64,000 nucleotides of DNA from Macrostomum hystrix (Eukaryota; Platyhelminthes; Macrostomidae), in assembly GCA_950097015.1 (NCBI GenBank), contig CATNEN010000039.1, forward strand, positions 14,912,501 to 14,976,500, read 5' to 3'. The translations under genes and the position numbers were made by a program. Numbering within the stretch: position 1 is the stretch's first letter; each line of letters starts with the position of its first letter. Under the pieces are notes generated by a model. It ran no database searches. It was given only the letters and a program-made list of their open reading frames with translations, and was not told the DNA's origin. Shown piece after piece: positions 42,001-53,142 of the stretch.

Positions 42001-44910
42001 TGATCCTTCTCGCAGGCTTCCGGAGTCCTGCTCACAGCGCCTGATCCGTACCCTTATCGATTCCGGTCTAGGTGGTCCGGAGTTCGATTCCCGCCAAGTA
42101 GTCGCGTGCGCTGTGGATCTTTGGCGACGGCGCGTTAAAAGCCGCGAGACAAGCCTGGCATCGCTTAGCAAAGAGTTTAATGGGCCGCCAGTAAGCTCCG
42201 CCTGTCAAGCCATTGTTCGGCCTGGCATCGTTGGCAATGGTAACCATAGCAATGCGGTAGATCGGGCCGTGTTTGATTACTGTCATGTGTATGCAAAACT
42301 GCACTGTTCTGACGGCGGAAGCGGCCCAGATGCTAGCTGTGAGTGTTTTGGGGCGGATCTGGAAAGCATTGGGTAGATCTGGGATGCAAAGAGCGGATCT
42401 AGAATGCAGAGAGCGGATCTGGGATGCAGAGAGCGGATCTGGGATGCAGAGAGCGGATCTGGGATGCAGAGAGCGGATCTAGAATGCAGAGAGCGGATCT
42501 GGGATGCAGAGAGCGGATCTAGAATGCAGAGAGCGGATCTAGAATGCAGAGAGCGGATCTAGAATGCAGAGAGCGGATCTAGAATGCAGAGAGCGGATCT
42601 AGAATGCAGAGAGCGGATATAGAATGCAGAGAGCGGATCTAGAATGCAGAGAGCGGATCTAGAATGCAGAGAGCGGATCTGGGATGCAGAGAGCGGATCT
42701 AGAATGCAGAGAGCGGATCTAGAATGCAGAGAGCGGATCTGGGATGCAGAGAGCGGATCTGCAAAGCAGGGGCCAGAAGCTAGGTTATTGGCAAAAAGCT
42801 AGGATCATTTATTATTCTGCTATTGGTTGTCCTTATTAAACTCGTGTTTCTGAATCCGCTGTCACACAGTGCCCAGCTGCCTGATGCGCCTGCAGGCCCA
42901 AACAGACATGCCGCCGACTTGTCGCGCTGCTCTGCAGCATCAGCGAATCCTTTGGCTAGTTCAGCCGCGCTTCACTGCCGCATTCGCCGATGCCTGCAAG
43001 GCCAGCCTGCTGGCTCACTGTGGCTCCGCTTCTGACAACGCTGCGGCCATCCGCTGCCTGTCTGCCATCGTGCTGGAGGACAGTCTGGCTATTCTGCTGG
43101 TGAGTCTGCTGCTTAGGTTATTGTGATTTAGTGAGAATTTTATTCGATTCACCACAACACCATTTTTTACTAATTTCAAGTAGGCAGGAGAAAGATTAAA
43201 GAAATACTATATAAGATGTAGAGAACGCTTACCTAAAATGTAGGGACTGGGTGACATGTAGGAATTGACTGGATGACGTGTAGGGATCGACTGGGTAAGA
43301 TGTAGGGATTGACTGGATGAGATGTAGGGATCGACTGGATGAGATGTAGGGATTGACTGGATGAGATGTAGGGATCGACTGGATGAGATGTAGGGATCGA
43401 CTGGATGAGATGTAGGGATCGACTGGATGAGATGTAGGAATCGACTGGATGAGATGTAGGGATCGACTGGATGAGATGTAGGGATCGACTGGATGAGATG
43501 TAGCGTGTCGCTATAATGCAACCAGTTTTATTAGCTGTCCATTTTCATTCGCTGTAGGCAGCCGAATCGCCCACTCTGAGCTCTTCCGGCTTGCCCGCCG
43601 AGATTGTCCAGGTGCGACGCCATCGCATTGGCGCTTCTTGTCGTCGCCGACTATTCAGCGATCTTCTGCCGCCGCTGCAGCAGCCGTCCGACGGCGACGT
43701 CGGTTTGCCGCGTCTGCGCGGAATCATCGGCGGCGAGGATCCGGAACTGCTGCGCCGCTGCCAGCGCATGGCCTTCCAGCACTGCCGCGATATCGGCGAT
43801 AAGTCGGACAACTCGGGCGCTTCGCCGCTTCTCATCTGTCTCGGCCGACATCTGCGTGACGCCGGCTTCGACGCCGATTGTCGTCACGCGGTTGACCAAC
43901 TGCTGCTGCCTTTGCTGCCAAAGTCGGCGGAGCGGCGACTGCAGCGGCTGATTAGCGGCGACCTGCACTCCGCCTGCGAGACGGAGATGAACAGGTTAGC
44001 TCGCGGCGCGGTGACTAACGTTAAAAAGTAAACTGCCAATTTTAATTAAATTGTTTGCATTCTTTGTCATAGCCGCTGTCGCGAGCAGCTCCTCGAAGCC
44101 TCACGCCTACCAGTTAATGCCGCTGCCGCTGACGCCGCCATTGTTCAGCTCAGCATCTTGCGCTGCCTCCGTAGTGCCGCCGCGGTTGAATCGACAGATC
44201 GACAGATTCGCCCGGTCTGTCGTCGGATTGTTCAACGCCACCTCGCTGAGCACAGTATAGACAGTCTGCTGCCGGCCGCCGGTTGGGAGCCAAACCGGCT
44301 GCTCAGCGACTGCCGCCGGGTGCTGCTGGCCGAATCGGCAGGATGCGTCGCCGACTTGGCCGCCGTCGACACTCCGCAGGCAGCCGCCGCAGTCGGCGCC
44401 AGTTGCCTGCGTCAAGCCCTGTCTGCCGGCGTGATTCCCGCTAGCGCCGCCGCCTGCCGCTCGGCCGTTGTTGAACTTGGCCAGCAAGGCGCCGGTGACC
44501 GCGCCAACGATGTGCACTCGGACACAACGCTTGTTCGGGCCTGCGCTGCTGAACTCAGGCAAAACTGTCGCGAAGTGTCGCCCGGTGCTGGACGTCTCCT
44601 AGCCTGCCTGGTGTCGCTTAACGGCAGTCGGCGACTGTCTGACGATTGCCAAGCCCGTCTGGCTGACCGCCTGCTGCTCGCCCGAGCTGCCGGCGATGTA
44701 CCGCGGCTGGATCAGCAGCGGCCGCAGGAGCAGTTGGTGGAGCTTCCTATTGAGAGCGGCGGTCCTGTTGGTTCTGCAGAGTCCTTTTATCACGTGACAC
44801 TACTTTCCATTTTCTGGACAATGACAGCAGCCGCATTTGCCTTCTGCCTGGGTAGAAGGCTGCAGCGTATTCGATGGCGGCGTCTGTGTCGCACCTGTCG
44901 ACTGGTGTAA
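36078..44910 (+). CDS. GLG1: Golgi apparatus protein 1 (cysteine-rich repeat protein), nearly complete
   Basis: Nine exons join with consistent phases: 36078 or 36098-36331, 37127-37498, 38894-39259, 39583-39893, 41600-41854, 42016-42338, 42870-43099, 43558-43994, 44073-44910. The product is about 1121 aa, close to vertebrate GLG1 (about 1180), lacking only the signal-peptide exon. It starts with a Gln-rich stretch (PEQQQLLQQPL) as in GLG1. It continues with tandem Cys-rich modules, each with a pattern such as FIDACLSDIRRHDCG, VVDCLL, SCLMRLQ and MAFQHCRDIGD. The last exon ends with one transmembrane helix (VTLLSIFWTMTAAAFAFCLG) and a short basic cytosolic tail. GLG1 (MG-160/ESL-1) is a type I Golgi membrane sialoglycoprotein that binds FGFs, E-selectin and proTGF-beta. 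Most of the larger introns are filled with different minisatellites. A P-type transposon lies 390 bp upstream in the same orientation, perhaps in intron 1. Confidence 0.9.
37540..38190. other. Unassigned GC-rich stretch in GLG1 intron
   Basis: This part of the 37499-38893 intron, before the 18-bp array, is non-repetitive and GC-rich. It has purine-rich patches such as GGGAAGGGAAGGGTAGAGAG near 38040. It may be an inserted element, but no coding or terminal repeats were recognised. Confidence 0.3.
38200..38715. repeat. 18-bp minisatellite in GLG1 intron
   Basis: About 28 copies of AGCCTACTCATCCCCATG with ATCAGC, GTAATC and TATACTC variants, within the intron 37499-38893. Open frames across it (MSLLIP repeats) are artefacts of the 18-bp period. 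Confidence 0.95.
39390..39548. repeat. About 36-bp minisatellite in GLG1 intron
   Basis: About four copies of GATTCTTGGGATTTCCTAGA followed by CTTGGGCCATGTCA, within the intron 39260-39582. Confidence 0.9.
39889..41550. repeat. 37-bp minisatellite, about 44 copies, filling a GLG1 intron
   Basis: The unit is GGTGAGATACTGGCCYGCCA then TGCTGCTGAGACTGTGG. It begins at the donor of the intron 39894-41599: the exon ends GTGGG and the intron starts GTGAGATAC, which is exactly the start of the unit. So every unit carries a copy of a strong splice-donor sequence. The 37-bp period (1 mod 3) with no minus-strand stop in any phase creates three overlapping minus-strand open frames of 550-680 codons; these are not genes. 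Confidence 0.97.
42367..42765. repeat. 20-bp minisatellite in GLG1 intron
   Basis: About 20 copies of GAGCGGATCTAGAATGCAGA alternating with GGGATGCAGA variants, within the intron 42339-42869. Confidence 0.97.
43240..43503. repeat. 22-bp minisatellite in GLG1 intron
   Basis: About 12 copies built on GATCGACTGGATGAGATGTA plus GG, within the intron 43100-43557. Confidence 0.95.
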
Positions 44911-45015
44911 TTGGCAGTCCTTGCTCGCTTGATTCAGATTGTTTAGCATTTTATATTGTTTATAAACTTATCGGATTTTGCTTGATTTTGATCAAGCTCT
45001 TAAATTGTAAAAAAT

Positions 45016-45600
45016 AACGGACGGTATCGGATTCTTAATTCTGATTGGACGGTGTCGGATTCTTAATTCTGATTGGACGGTGTCGGATTCTTAATTCTGA
45101 TTGGACGGTGTCGGATTCTTAATTCTGATTGGACGGTATCGGATTCTTAATTCTGATTGGACGGTGTCGGATTCTTAATTCTGATTGGACGGTGTCGGAT
45201 TCTTAATTCTGATTGGACGGTATCGGATTCTTAATTCTAATTGGGCGGTGTCGGATTCTTAATTCTGATTGAACGGTGTCGGATTCTTAATTCTGATTGG
45301 ACGGTATCGGATTTTTAATTCTGATTGAACGGTGTCGGATTCTTAATTCTGATTGGACGGTATCGGATTCTTAATTCTGATTGGACGGTGTCGGATTCTT
45401 AATTCTGATTGGACGGTATCGGATTCTTAATTCTGATTGGATGGCATCAGGTTCTCAATTCTGACTGGACGGTGTCGGATTCTTAATTCTGATTGGATAG
45501 AATCAGACTTTTGATTGAAGTCAGAATTCGTGAATCAGTTTCTTGATTCTGATTAGATGGAATCGGATTCCTGATTCTGACTTGTTTGAAATTCGATTTT
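45016..45600. repeat. 28-bp minisatellite downstream of GLG1
   Basis: About 17 copies of GGTGTCGGATTCTTAATTCT followed by GATTGGAC, becoming degenerate after 45440. It starts about 105 bp after the GLG1 stop codon, so it may be in the 3' UTR or just beyond. 45600-46390 contains no recognisable gene. Confidence 0.95.
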
Positions 45601-46392
45601 GATTGGCTAGTAAATGTTCGTATTGGCTTCGGTGCTTTAATTAATACTTGATTGAAAATGATGTCGAACAGTCTTTCCTTTGTAGATAGTCACTTATATT
45701 TCTATTAGTTGACTGACGCATACTGGGTTGTGTAAAACGTTATGTTTGCACGCGGAAAGTTACATATATTCTAAGGTTGCTAATACATCTCCGTATATGT
45801 TTGTCCGCATTCCACGCTTTATTTGTTGCTTTTTTATTTTCTGCTTGCAAAAGAAATACATTTTTAACTAAAACAACCCTCGTATGATTGTTGTCTACTA
45901 TTTGTTTGATTACGTCTCCCTTGTCGGCAGATTTTATAATAATTGATAAATTCAGATTTATTTATTTCACCTGCCCGGCCCTATGATTGTGGGCATTTAG
46001 TGTACGGCTATTCAGTCTAATACTGCTGCGTATATTAAAGCAATCTCAAATTTATAGACTTTCTAAGAGGCATAAATTTTTCCAGTGAAGTCGAAATCGA
46101 ACCCCCGACCTTCGACCTGCAAAATCCCCCTTACAATATTGAATTCATAATTTATATGAACCTTCTATTATAGCGCCTTTCGGTCCGGTTTTTTTTACAA
46201 TTTATGAGTTACATTTACGTCTGCTTGTACAGTCTGCTTGTGCACAACATCTGCTGCTGGACAGAGAATGCTAGCTGGGGCAGACTTGGCTGCATTGTTC
46301 TCATTGTGCGTGCATGTTTGAAATGCGAAGCCGATGCAGCTGCTCAAGCTTCGCATTTCACAGCGGCTGTTAGCTCGCTCGCGAATTGAATA

Positions 46393-47463
46393 ATGTCGCA
46401 CACTACAACCCTGGATGAATTCGAATGGCGAGGCATTCGATGGAACAACTACACCACTCCGGACCTGCTGAGCCGCGCCGTGACCGAATTCCGCTTCCGG
46501 CCGACGGATACCTGCGTGTGCACCTTCCCTAGGTGCGGCACAACCCTCACCCAGGAGATTGTGTGGCACCTAACTAATCGGCATATTATTAAACCAGGAG
46601 CGAAGTACGGTCCGATCGATGATAGATTCCCATTCCTGGAATTCAACTACGGCTGGGGAGCGTCCGGTACAGTCCGGTCTGGCATCAATATGCTCGAGGC
46701 TGCGGCGCCTGATGAGCGGCGACTAATCAAAACCCACTGCCCCTATTCACTGATGAGGGAGTCGCTAGGATTGGCTGACCCTCGAATTATTGTTGTACTG
46801 CGCAATCCCAAGGACTGCTGCCATTCTTTGTACCATTTCTACAAGGGCCTGGACATGTACGGACCTTGGCCGGGAGATTGGCCAGAGTTTGTTGACATCT
46901 TCCTGACTGGCAAAACGATGTGTGGAGACTACTTCCAGGTTGGCACTGGTACAATACTAAGCTGCGGTCACACTGCCTCTACCCGTTTCACTGTCCAATT
47001 GGTGTTGCCAAAACACCTCGCAATGTCCCAGTTGTGCAGTTACTAACCCTCCCAGCGGCTGTACCCCAGGGCACAGCTGCGCAACACAAAGCTAATTCCA
47101 AGTTCTTCCCATCTGCTGCAGGTCTCCTCGGAATGGTGGCAGCAGCGCCACCGCCCCAATCTGTTGCTGCTGAAGTACGAAGACATTGTTAGCCGGCCAG
47201 CTGACAGCATCGGCCGCATCGCCGATCATCTGGGCATCGAACTAACTCCAGAACAGAAGGCCTGCGTGATGCACAATTGCAGCTTCCAAGCAATGTCTGG
47301 CAATGACCAGGTAAATACCGCGTTCACCACCGGATTTCGCTTCCTGCGCAAGGGACTGATAGGCGACTGGCGGAACCAGTTCTCGGACGAGCAGAGCGCA
47401 AGGTTTGACCTTGCCACTGAACAGAGACTGTCTAGCATCGGGCTGCAGTTTGACTACAACTGA
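46393..47463 (+). CDS. Cytosolic sulfotransferase (SULT family)
   Basis: Two exons, 46393-46938 and 47122-47463, with a 183-bp GT/AG intron (CAG then GTTGGC; CTGCAG acceptor), phase 0. The product is 295 aa, the standard length for cytosolic SULTs. The PAPS 5'-phosphosulfate loop is at residues 44-52 (TFPRCGTTL). The catalytic His is in KTHCPY (H115). The 3'-phosphate binding site is RNPKDCCHSLYHFY (R137, S145). The C-terminal PAPS/dimer signature is RKGLIGDWRNQF (258-269). It would transfer sulfate from PAPS to hydroxyl or amine groups of small molecules in the cytosol; the substrate cannot be read from the sequence. The ATG at 46393 is preceded by an in-frame stop region. All key motifs are present, so it should be functional. 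Confidence 0.95.
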
Positions 47464-47483
47464 GTACAACTCAAACCATGATG

Positions 47484-47962
47484 ATCTGCACTGCCTGAAC
47501 CCACAAAGCCATGCTGATTATCCACTGCATGAGCCCACAAAGCCATGCTGATTATCCACTGCATGAGCCCACAAAGCCATGCTGATTATCCACTGCATAA
47601 GCCCACAAAGCCATGCTGATTATCCACTGCATGAGCCCACAAAGCCATGCTGATTATCCACTGCATGAGCCCACAAAGCCATGCTGATTATCCACTGCAT
47701 AAGCCCACAAAGCCATGCTGATTATCCACTGCATGAGCCCACAAAGCCATGCTGATTATCCACTGCATGAGCCCACAAAGCCATGCTGATTATCCACTGC
47801 ATGAGCCCACAAAGCCATGCTGATTATCCACTGCATGAGCCCACAAAGCCATGCTGATTATCCACTGCATGAACCCACAAAACCATGCTGATTATCCACT
47901 GCATGAACCCACAAAGCCATGCTGATTATCCACTGCATGAACCCACAAAACCATGCTGATCT
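47484..47962. repeat. 34-bp minisatellite in sulfotransferase 3' UTR
   Basis: About 14 copies of GAGCCCACAAAGCCATGCTG followed by ATTATCCACTGCAT. It lies between the sulfotransferase stop codon (47463) and an AATAAA at 47974-47979, so it is probably transcribed in the 3' UTR. Confidence 0.95.
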
Positions 47963-47973
47963 ATACTTTGACA

Positions 47974-47979
47974 AATAAA
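47974..47979 (+). terminator. Poly(A) signal of the sulfotransferase gene
   Basis: First AATAAA after the stop codon, directly after the minisatellite. 47980-48440 has no gene. Confidence 0.5.
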
Positions 47980-48439
47980 TCAGTAATTAGAAAAAGGCAC
48001 GATTAGATATAAAATGTCTATTTGACTTATGCATGCTAAATTTTTTTCACACACATATAGAAGTATTTATATTGCAGCAGCAAAAAACCCATGGATTATA
48101 AAAGATCGCATTTTATATATTAAGGATTACATTACACGCTGCGCATAGTAACTAGGCAGTCAATCTAATAGAAAATCAAAATTTGTTAATGTCTACCGTC
48201 TTATATACAAAATGTTGGAAAATTCATTTCGAGTTTTAAAATCTGTTGTACAACAAAAAGTAATGCCTGATATGTTTAAACGAAACAAAGTAGCGAAAGA
48301 TGTACCGTATTACTTTTAGTAGCAGAGGATAGCAACAATGCCTTTTTTCTTTACAGACGCAAAGATTTGACAGTGTCAAATTTTTACATAATTATTAAGT
48401 CAATGAAAATTAAAACTTTGGAAACTATTTTACATAGAC

Positions 48440-48795
48440 CCTTGAGTGAGGGGATCAGCCCCTAAAGTGAGGGGATCAGCCCCTAAAGTGAGGGGATCAG
48501 CCCCTAAAGTGAGGGGATCAGCCCCTAAAGTGAGGGGATCAGCCCCTAAAGTGAGGGGATCAGCCCCTAAAGTGAGAGGATCAGCCCCTAAAGTGAGGGG
48601 ATCAGCCCCTAAAGTGAGGGGATCAGCCCCTAAAGTGAGGGGATCAGCCCCTAAAGTGAGAGGATCAGCCCTTAAAGTGAGGGGATCAGCCCCTAAAGTG
48701 AGGGGATCAGCCCCTAAAGTGAGAGGATCAGCCCTTAAAGTGAGGGGATCAGCCCCTAAAGTGAGGGGATCAGCCCCTAAAGTTAGTGAATTTAG
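48440..48795. repeat. 21-bp minisatellite, about 17 copies
   Basis: The unit is GTGAGGGGATCAGCCCCTAA plus A. GGGGATCAGCCCC is itself nearly palindromic. The 21-bp period makes a long open frame with a 7-residue repeat (VRGSAPK), but there is no start context, no homology and no exon signal. I treat it as non-coding. 48800-49220 has no gene. Confidence 0.95.
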
Positions 48796-49225
48796 CCCCC
48801 TAAAGTTGCTTTGACTGCATTATGTTTTTAACTTGTCTCCTAGTAGCAAAAACTGCAAAAAGCGAAAGTCAGCAAACACAAAAGCAGCACGCTTAGAAGC
48901 AGGCAAATTACTCGTAGTAGCATAAGTAATAAATAAGTGCATATTTGCACTTATTAAGAAATGAAACAATATTATTAATGGACAATAGAAGTGATTATCA
49001 AAAATCAACCCAAGAGCTATTGTTAGTTTCGAGAGGAAATATTTCTGAATAAATGGCGAGCAGAAAAGTCAAAAAGAAACTACGAAGTTGCAAATAATAC
49101 TCGGAATAAGGCCTAGTCGTTATGACAACTAAGCACTAGATAAGATAACGCAATTTAGATTATTTTGGAAAGTTTCGCAGACCAACAAGAACAAAACAGA
49201 AAGAAGCCCAAAGCACAAAGCCAGT

Positions 49226-51998
49226 TTAGTGAGGGCTGGCGCCGCACTGCGGAAACTCCTGACTGTCCTGCAGATTCAACCGGGTATCCTGGCCACGCGA
49301 CGACACCCCGACTGTATCGGAAGCATCGTTGGAGCGTCGGTGCTGTCGAGACGAAGACTGAGTATGCTGGTTTAAAGACGACGATGCCTGCTGCGGCGGC
49401 GTGGGAGGTGGAGTAGGAGTTGATGCCGGCGGCGGAGTTGACGAAAGGGACGCCGGGCCAACAGCGGAGGCTGCAGCGGCAGCGGCGCTGCCTGGAATCG
49501 GCGGATCGCCGCGCAGGTCAAGCCTAGCCACGGGTCCGCAGTCGCCGCCGACGTGCTCGTTGACGTTGAAGACGTTCAGGTGAGCATCCGGACCGGCGCA
49601 AAGCAGGCGCAGGTGCTTCCCAACGGTTACTAGGGCGCAGAGGGTGCGGCCGCCGCCATCGGGCAGGCGGGCGGTGGCGAAGTCACGATCCTGGCTTAGA
49701 GCAGCCGGCAAATAGGAGGCCGACGCCTTGTAGGCCCAGTCCATCCAGGAGTCCTCGGCCGGAGCGGCTCCGCTGCTATTGGGATTAGCAAAGTTGGCGG
49801 ATTTGTATTAATCTACCTGTAGGTCAAACTTTATTATCTATTTTCCTCAAAAATATCGCCAACATCGCAGGCCGTACCTTCCTGACAGGGCTGTCTGGCC
49901 GGCCGCTGACTGTGCTGAGCCCTGCTGCAGGCAGAAGACGTGCAGCGTCTCTGTGTTGGAGCTGCAGGCTAATAGGCGGCTGTCGCGGCTGAAAGCCAGC
50001 GAATAGATGGTCACGCAGCGTTTCACACCGCGACGAAATTCTAGCAGGCGTTGACCATCCGGCACCGAGAATACTCGAATAACGGTGCCCTTCTCAGAGG
50101 CCGTGGCCAGCTTGGTGGCCTGCGCGTTGAAACTGATCGCTGCTAGCGGACTGTCGTGGGCGGCCACCACGCAGAGCGGCTTCAATGCCAGGGTGTCAAA
50201 GATGTGAACCTGAGCGGGTGGAGTGGGTAAAGGAAATGCGTAATTTTTTGTTCATTATGCCACCTTTGCTGAAGCTAGCAACCACCCTTCCTGAACCTAG
50301 CAACCAGCCATCCTGAACCTAGCAACCGCCCTTCCTGAACCTTGCAACCATCCTTCCTGAACCTAGCAACCAGCCATCCTGAACCTAGCAACCGCCCTTC
50401 CTGAACCTTGCAACCATCCTTCCTGAACCTAGCAACCAGCCATCCTGAACCTAGCAACCGCCCTTCCTGAACCTTGCAACCATCCTTCCTGAACCTAGCA
50501 ACCACCCTTCCTGAACCTAGCAACCGCCCTTCCTGAACCTAGCAACCGCCCTTCCTGAACCTAGCAACCACCCTTCCTGAACCTAGCAACCACCCTTCCT
50601 GAACCTAGCAACTGCCCTTCCTGAACCTTGCAACCACCCTTCCTGAACCTAGCAACCACCCTTCCTGAACCTAGCAACCACCCTTCCTGAACCTAGCAAC
50701 CACCCTTCCTGAACCTAGCAACCGCCCTTCCTGAACCTAGCAACCGCCCTTCCTGAACCTAGCAACCGTCCTGAACCTAGCAACCACCCCTCCTGAACCT
50801 AGCTACCACCCTTCCTGAACCTAGCAACCACCCTTCCTGAACCTAGCAACCGCCCTTCCTGAACCTAGCAACCGCCCTTCCTGAACCTAGCAACCGTCCT
50901 GAACCTAGCAACCACCCCTCCTGAACCTAGCAACCGCCCTTCCAAAACCTAGCAACCATCCTGAACCTAGCAACCGACCTTCCTGAACCTAGCAACCGCC
51001 CTTATTGAACCTAGTAACCGCCCTTCTTGAACCTAGCAACTATCCTGAACCTAGCAACCACCCCTCCTGAACCTAGCTACCACCCTTCCTGAACCTAGCT
51101 ACCACCCTTCCTGAACCTAGCAACCAGCCATCCTGAACCTTGTAACCACCCTTCCTGAACCTAGCAACCACCCTTCCTGAACCTAGCAACCACCCTTCCT
51201 GAACCTAGCAACCGCCCTTACCTAGCAACCATCCTGAACCTAGCAACCGACCTTCCTGAACCTAGCAACCGCCCTTCTTGAACCTAGTAACCGCCCTTCT
51301 TGAACCTAGTAACCGCCCTTCCTGAACCTTGCAACCATCCTGATCCTAGCAACCACCCTTCCTGAACCTAGCAACCGCCCTTCCTGAACCTAGCAACCAT
51401 CCTGATCCTAGCAACCACCCTTCCTGAACCTAGCAACCGTCCCTCAGAAACTTGCAGCAAGACCAGCGCTGACCTCTCCCAGCTGAGCGCTGCCCGGATA
51501 GGCTAAGAGCGAGCTGTCGTTTGCAGAGCCCAAGGCACACAGGCCTAAACGATTTGGCGGAGTCTCACGTATCGTATGAACCACCTTCATGTCCTGCAGG
51601 TTGTGAATGTAAAGCGAATCTTCAAGACAGACGACAAGGCGTTGACGATTAAGCCGCACGGCCAGGATGCTGTTGGAGTAGCTGCAGCTGCAAATCTCAG
51701 TACCCTTCTTGAAATGGCAGACGCGAAGTTTGCGTGGGGCACCTTGTGTAACCATAGCAACTAGCGAACTCGAATAGTGTCTTTCAATGATGCAGACCTC
51801 GTCGCCGTCGTGACGAAAGACTTCATCGAGTCGGTCGGCATTTTGGGACAGGCTGTACAGCCGGTAGCCAGTGCTGAGGCCAACCGCCAACGAGGTGAAG
51901 TCCTGGTTGAAGCTGACGCTGAGGACGCGAGGACCCTCCTGTAGAAGTTGAGTTTGTGTCTTGCAGGCATTTTTGTAAAATTTCACAATTCCAAACAT
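49226..51998 (-). CDS. WIPI2: WIPI/ATG18 beta-propeller, PI3P-binding autophagy protein
   Basis: Three exons on the minus strand: 51474-51938 (or from ATG 51998), 49878-50209 and 49226-49775. Phases agree and the total is about 448 aa, like WIPI1/2 (446-454). Exon 1 has [53 protein letters not shown] and [16 protein letters not shown]. Exon 2 has [32 protein letters not shown] and the FRRG phosphoinositide-binding motif in [11 protein letters not shown]. Exon 3 has [20 protein letters not shown] and a Pro/Ser/Ala-rich C-terminal tail. It binds PI3P on forming autophagosomes and recruits the ATG16L1 complex (WIPI2 role). The start is uncertain. The ATG at 51998 lies within the edge of a minisatellite unit, and TTCTACAG at 51939-51946 looks like an acceptor, so a short upstream first exon is likely. 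WIPI1 versus WIPI2 is not decided. Confidence 0.9.
50266..51440. repeat. 22-bp minisatellite filling WIPI intron, about 50 copies
   Basis: Unit CCCTTCCTGAACCTAGCAAC plus CG or CA, with deletion variants (CCGTCCTGAAC) and a short higher-order pattern. It occupies almost all of the 1264-bp intron 50210-51473. On the transcribed strand each unit contains CTAGGTTCAG. Confidence 0.97.
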
Positions 51999-52008
51999 GG
52001 ATAAATCT

Positions 52009-52470
52009 AGCCAGCCAATCAAAATTTCACACCCCTAAACCTAATAGATAAATCTAGCCAGCCAATCAAAATTTCACACCCCTAAACCTCATAGATAAAT
52101 CTAGCCAGCCAATCAAAATTTCACTTCCCTAAACCTCATAGATAAATCTAGCTAGCCAATCAAAATTTCACACCCCTAAACCTCATAGATAAATCTAGCC
52201 AGCCAATCAAAATTTCACTCCCCTAAACCTCATAGATAAATCTAGCTAGCCAATCAGAATTTCACTCCCCTAAACCTCATAGATAAATCTAGCTAGCCAA
52301 TCAGAATTTCACTCCCCTAAACCTCATAGATAAATCTAGCCAGTCAATCAGAATTTCACTCCCCTAAACCTCATAGATAAATCTAGCCAGCCAATCAAAA
52401 TTTCACTCCCCTAAACATCATAGATAAATCTAGCCAGCCAATCAGAATTTCACTCCCCTAAATATTATTC
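52009..52470. repeat. 47-bp minisatellite, about 10 copies
   Basis: Unit AGATAAATCTAGCCAGCCAA, TCAAAATTTCACTCCCCTAA, ACCTCAT. It lies just upstream of the first recognised WIPI exon and overlaps the possible ATG at 51998. 52480-53045 is AT-rich without a gene. Confidence 0.95.
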
Positions 52471-53052
52471 AATTTTATGTACCTGCTGCTTACAGCATCA
52501 ACTTATGTGTGCGTCTGATCTGAAAAACGGTTTGTAAATAAAAAATCGAACTAAATAACCTTGCAGAAAAAAACTATGATTGATGCTTTTTCGCTTATTT
52601 TATTGAAGCAACAGTCTGGATAACCATGTGGATGTACCTAAAAACATTTATTATAAATAAAATTGATGATGAAATAGGAGAAATAAAATGATCACATTCT
52701 ATGGTGAACAAGTGTGTCACTAAACTCTGTTAGTAAACTGTTTTTTAGAATCTAAAAATGTTTGAATTCACACAAGAATATTTTTTTCAAACGTCACAAC
52801 GAAATTTAAATAAGTAGTAACAAGTAAACATTTTGCAGGTTGAACAATATAAAATGTAATTTAGCGAAGCGAAAGGCTAAAAAAGGAAAAAATATCGTGA
52901 AAATAAAATGTTAAATTTTTATAGAATGTGCTTTTCTAAAAGTAAATTGTTTTACTTGTCAAATAGGTGAATAATGTAGCTGTTGAATTGTTTGCTTTTT
53001 AATAAAGGAAACACTCAAAAAAACGAAAACCTTACAGACAATTCAGAGCAGG

Positions 53053-53058
53053 TTTATT
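53053..53058 (-). terminator. Poly(A) signal of TMBIM4
   Basis: TTTATT on the plus strand reads AATAAA on the minus strand about 85 bp after the TMBIM4 stop codon. Confidence 0.55.
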
Positions 53059-53142
53059 TAAAATAGGTCACAATTTCTGAGAAAAACAGAAACACACCAA
53101 AAAATCCGAGAAAGGTCATTGTCTTCTATTAATTGAATTTAA

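Noticed and set aside
46080-46130. tRNA-like T-arm on the minus strand (GGGGGTTCGATTTC)
   Set aside because: No acceptor stem, anticodon arm or A box could be paired with it.
48446-48814. Open frame with 16-17 copies of VRGSAPK
   Set aside because: Period 21 keeps any frame open. No splice signals, start context or flanking coding sequence support a protein.
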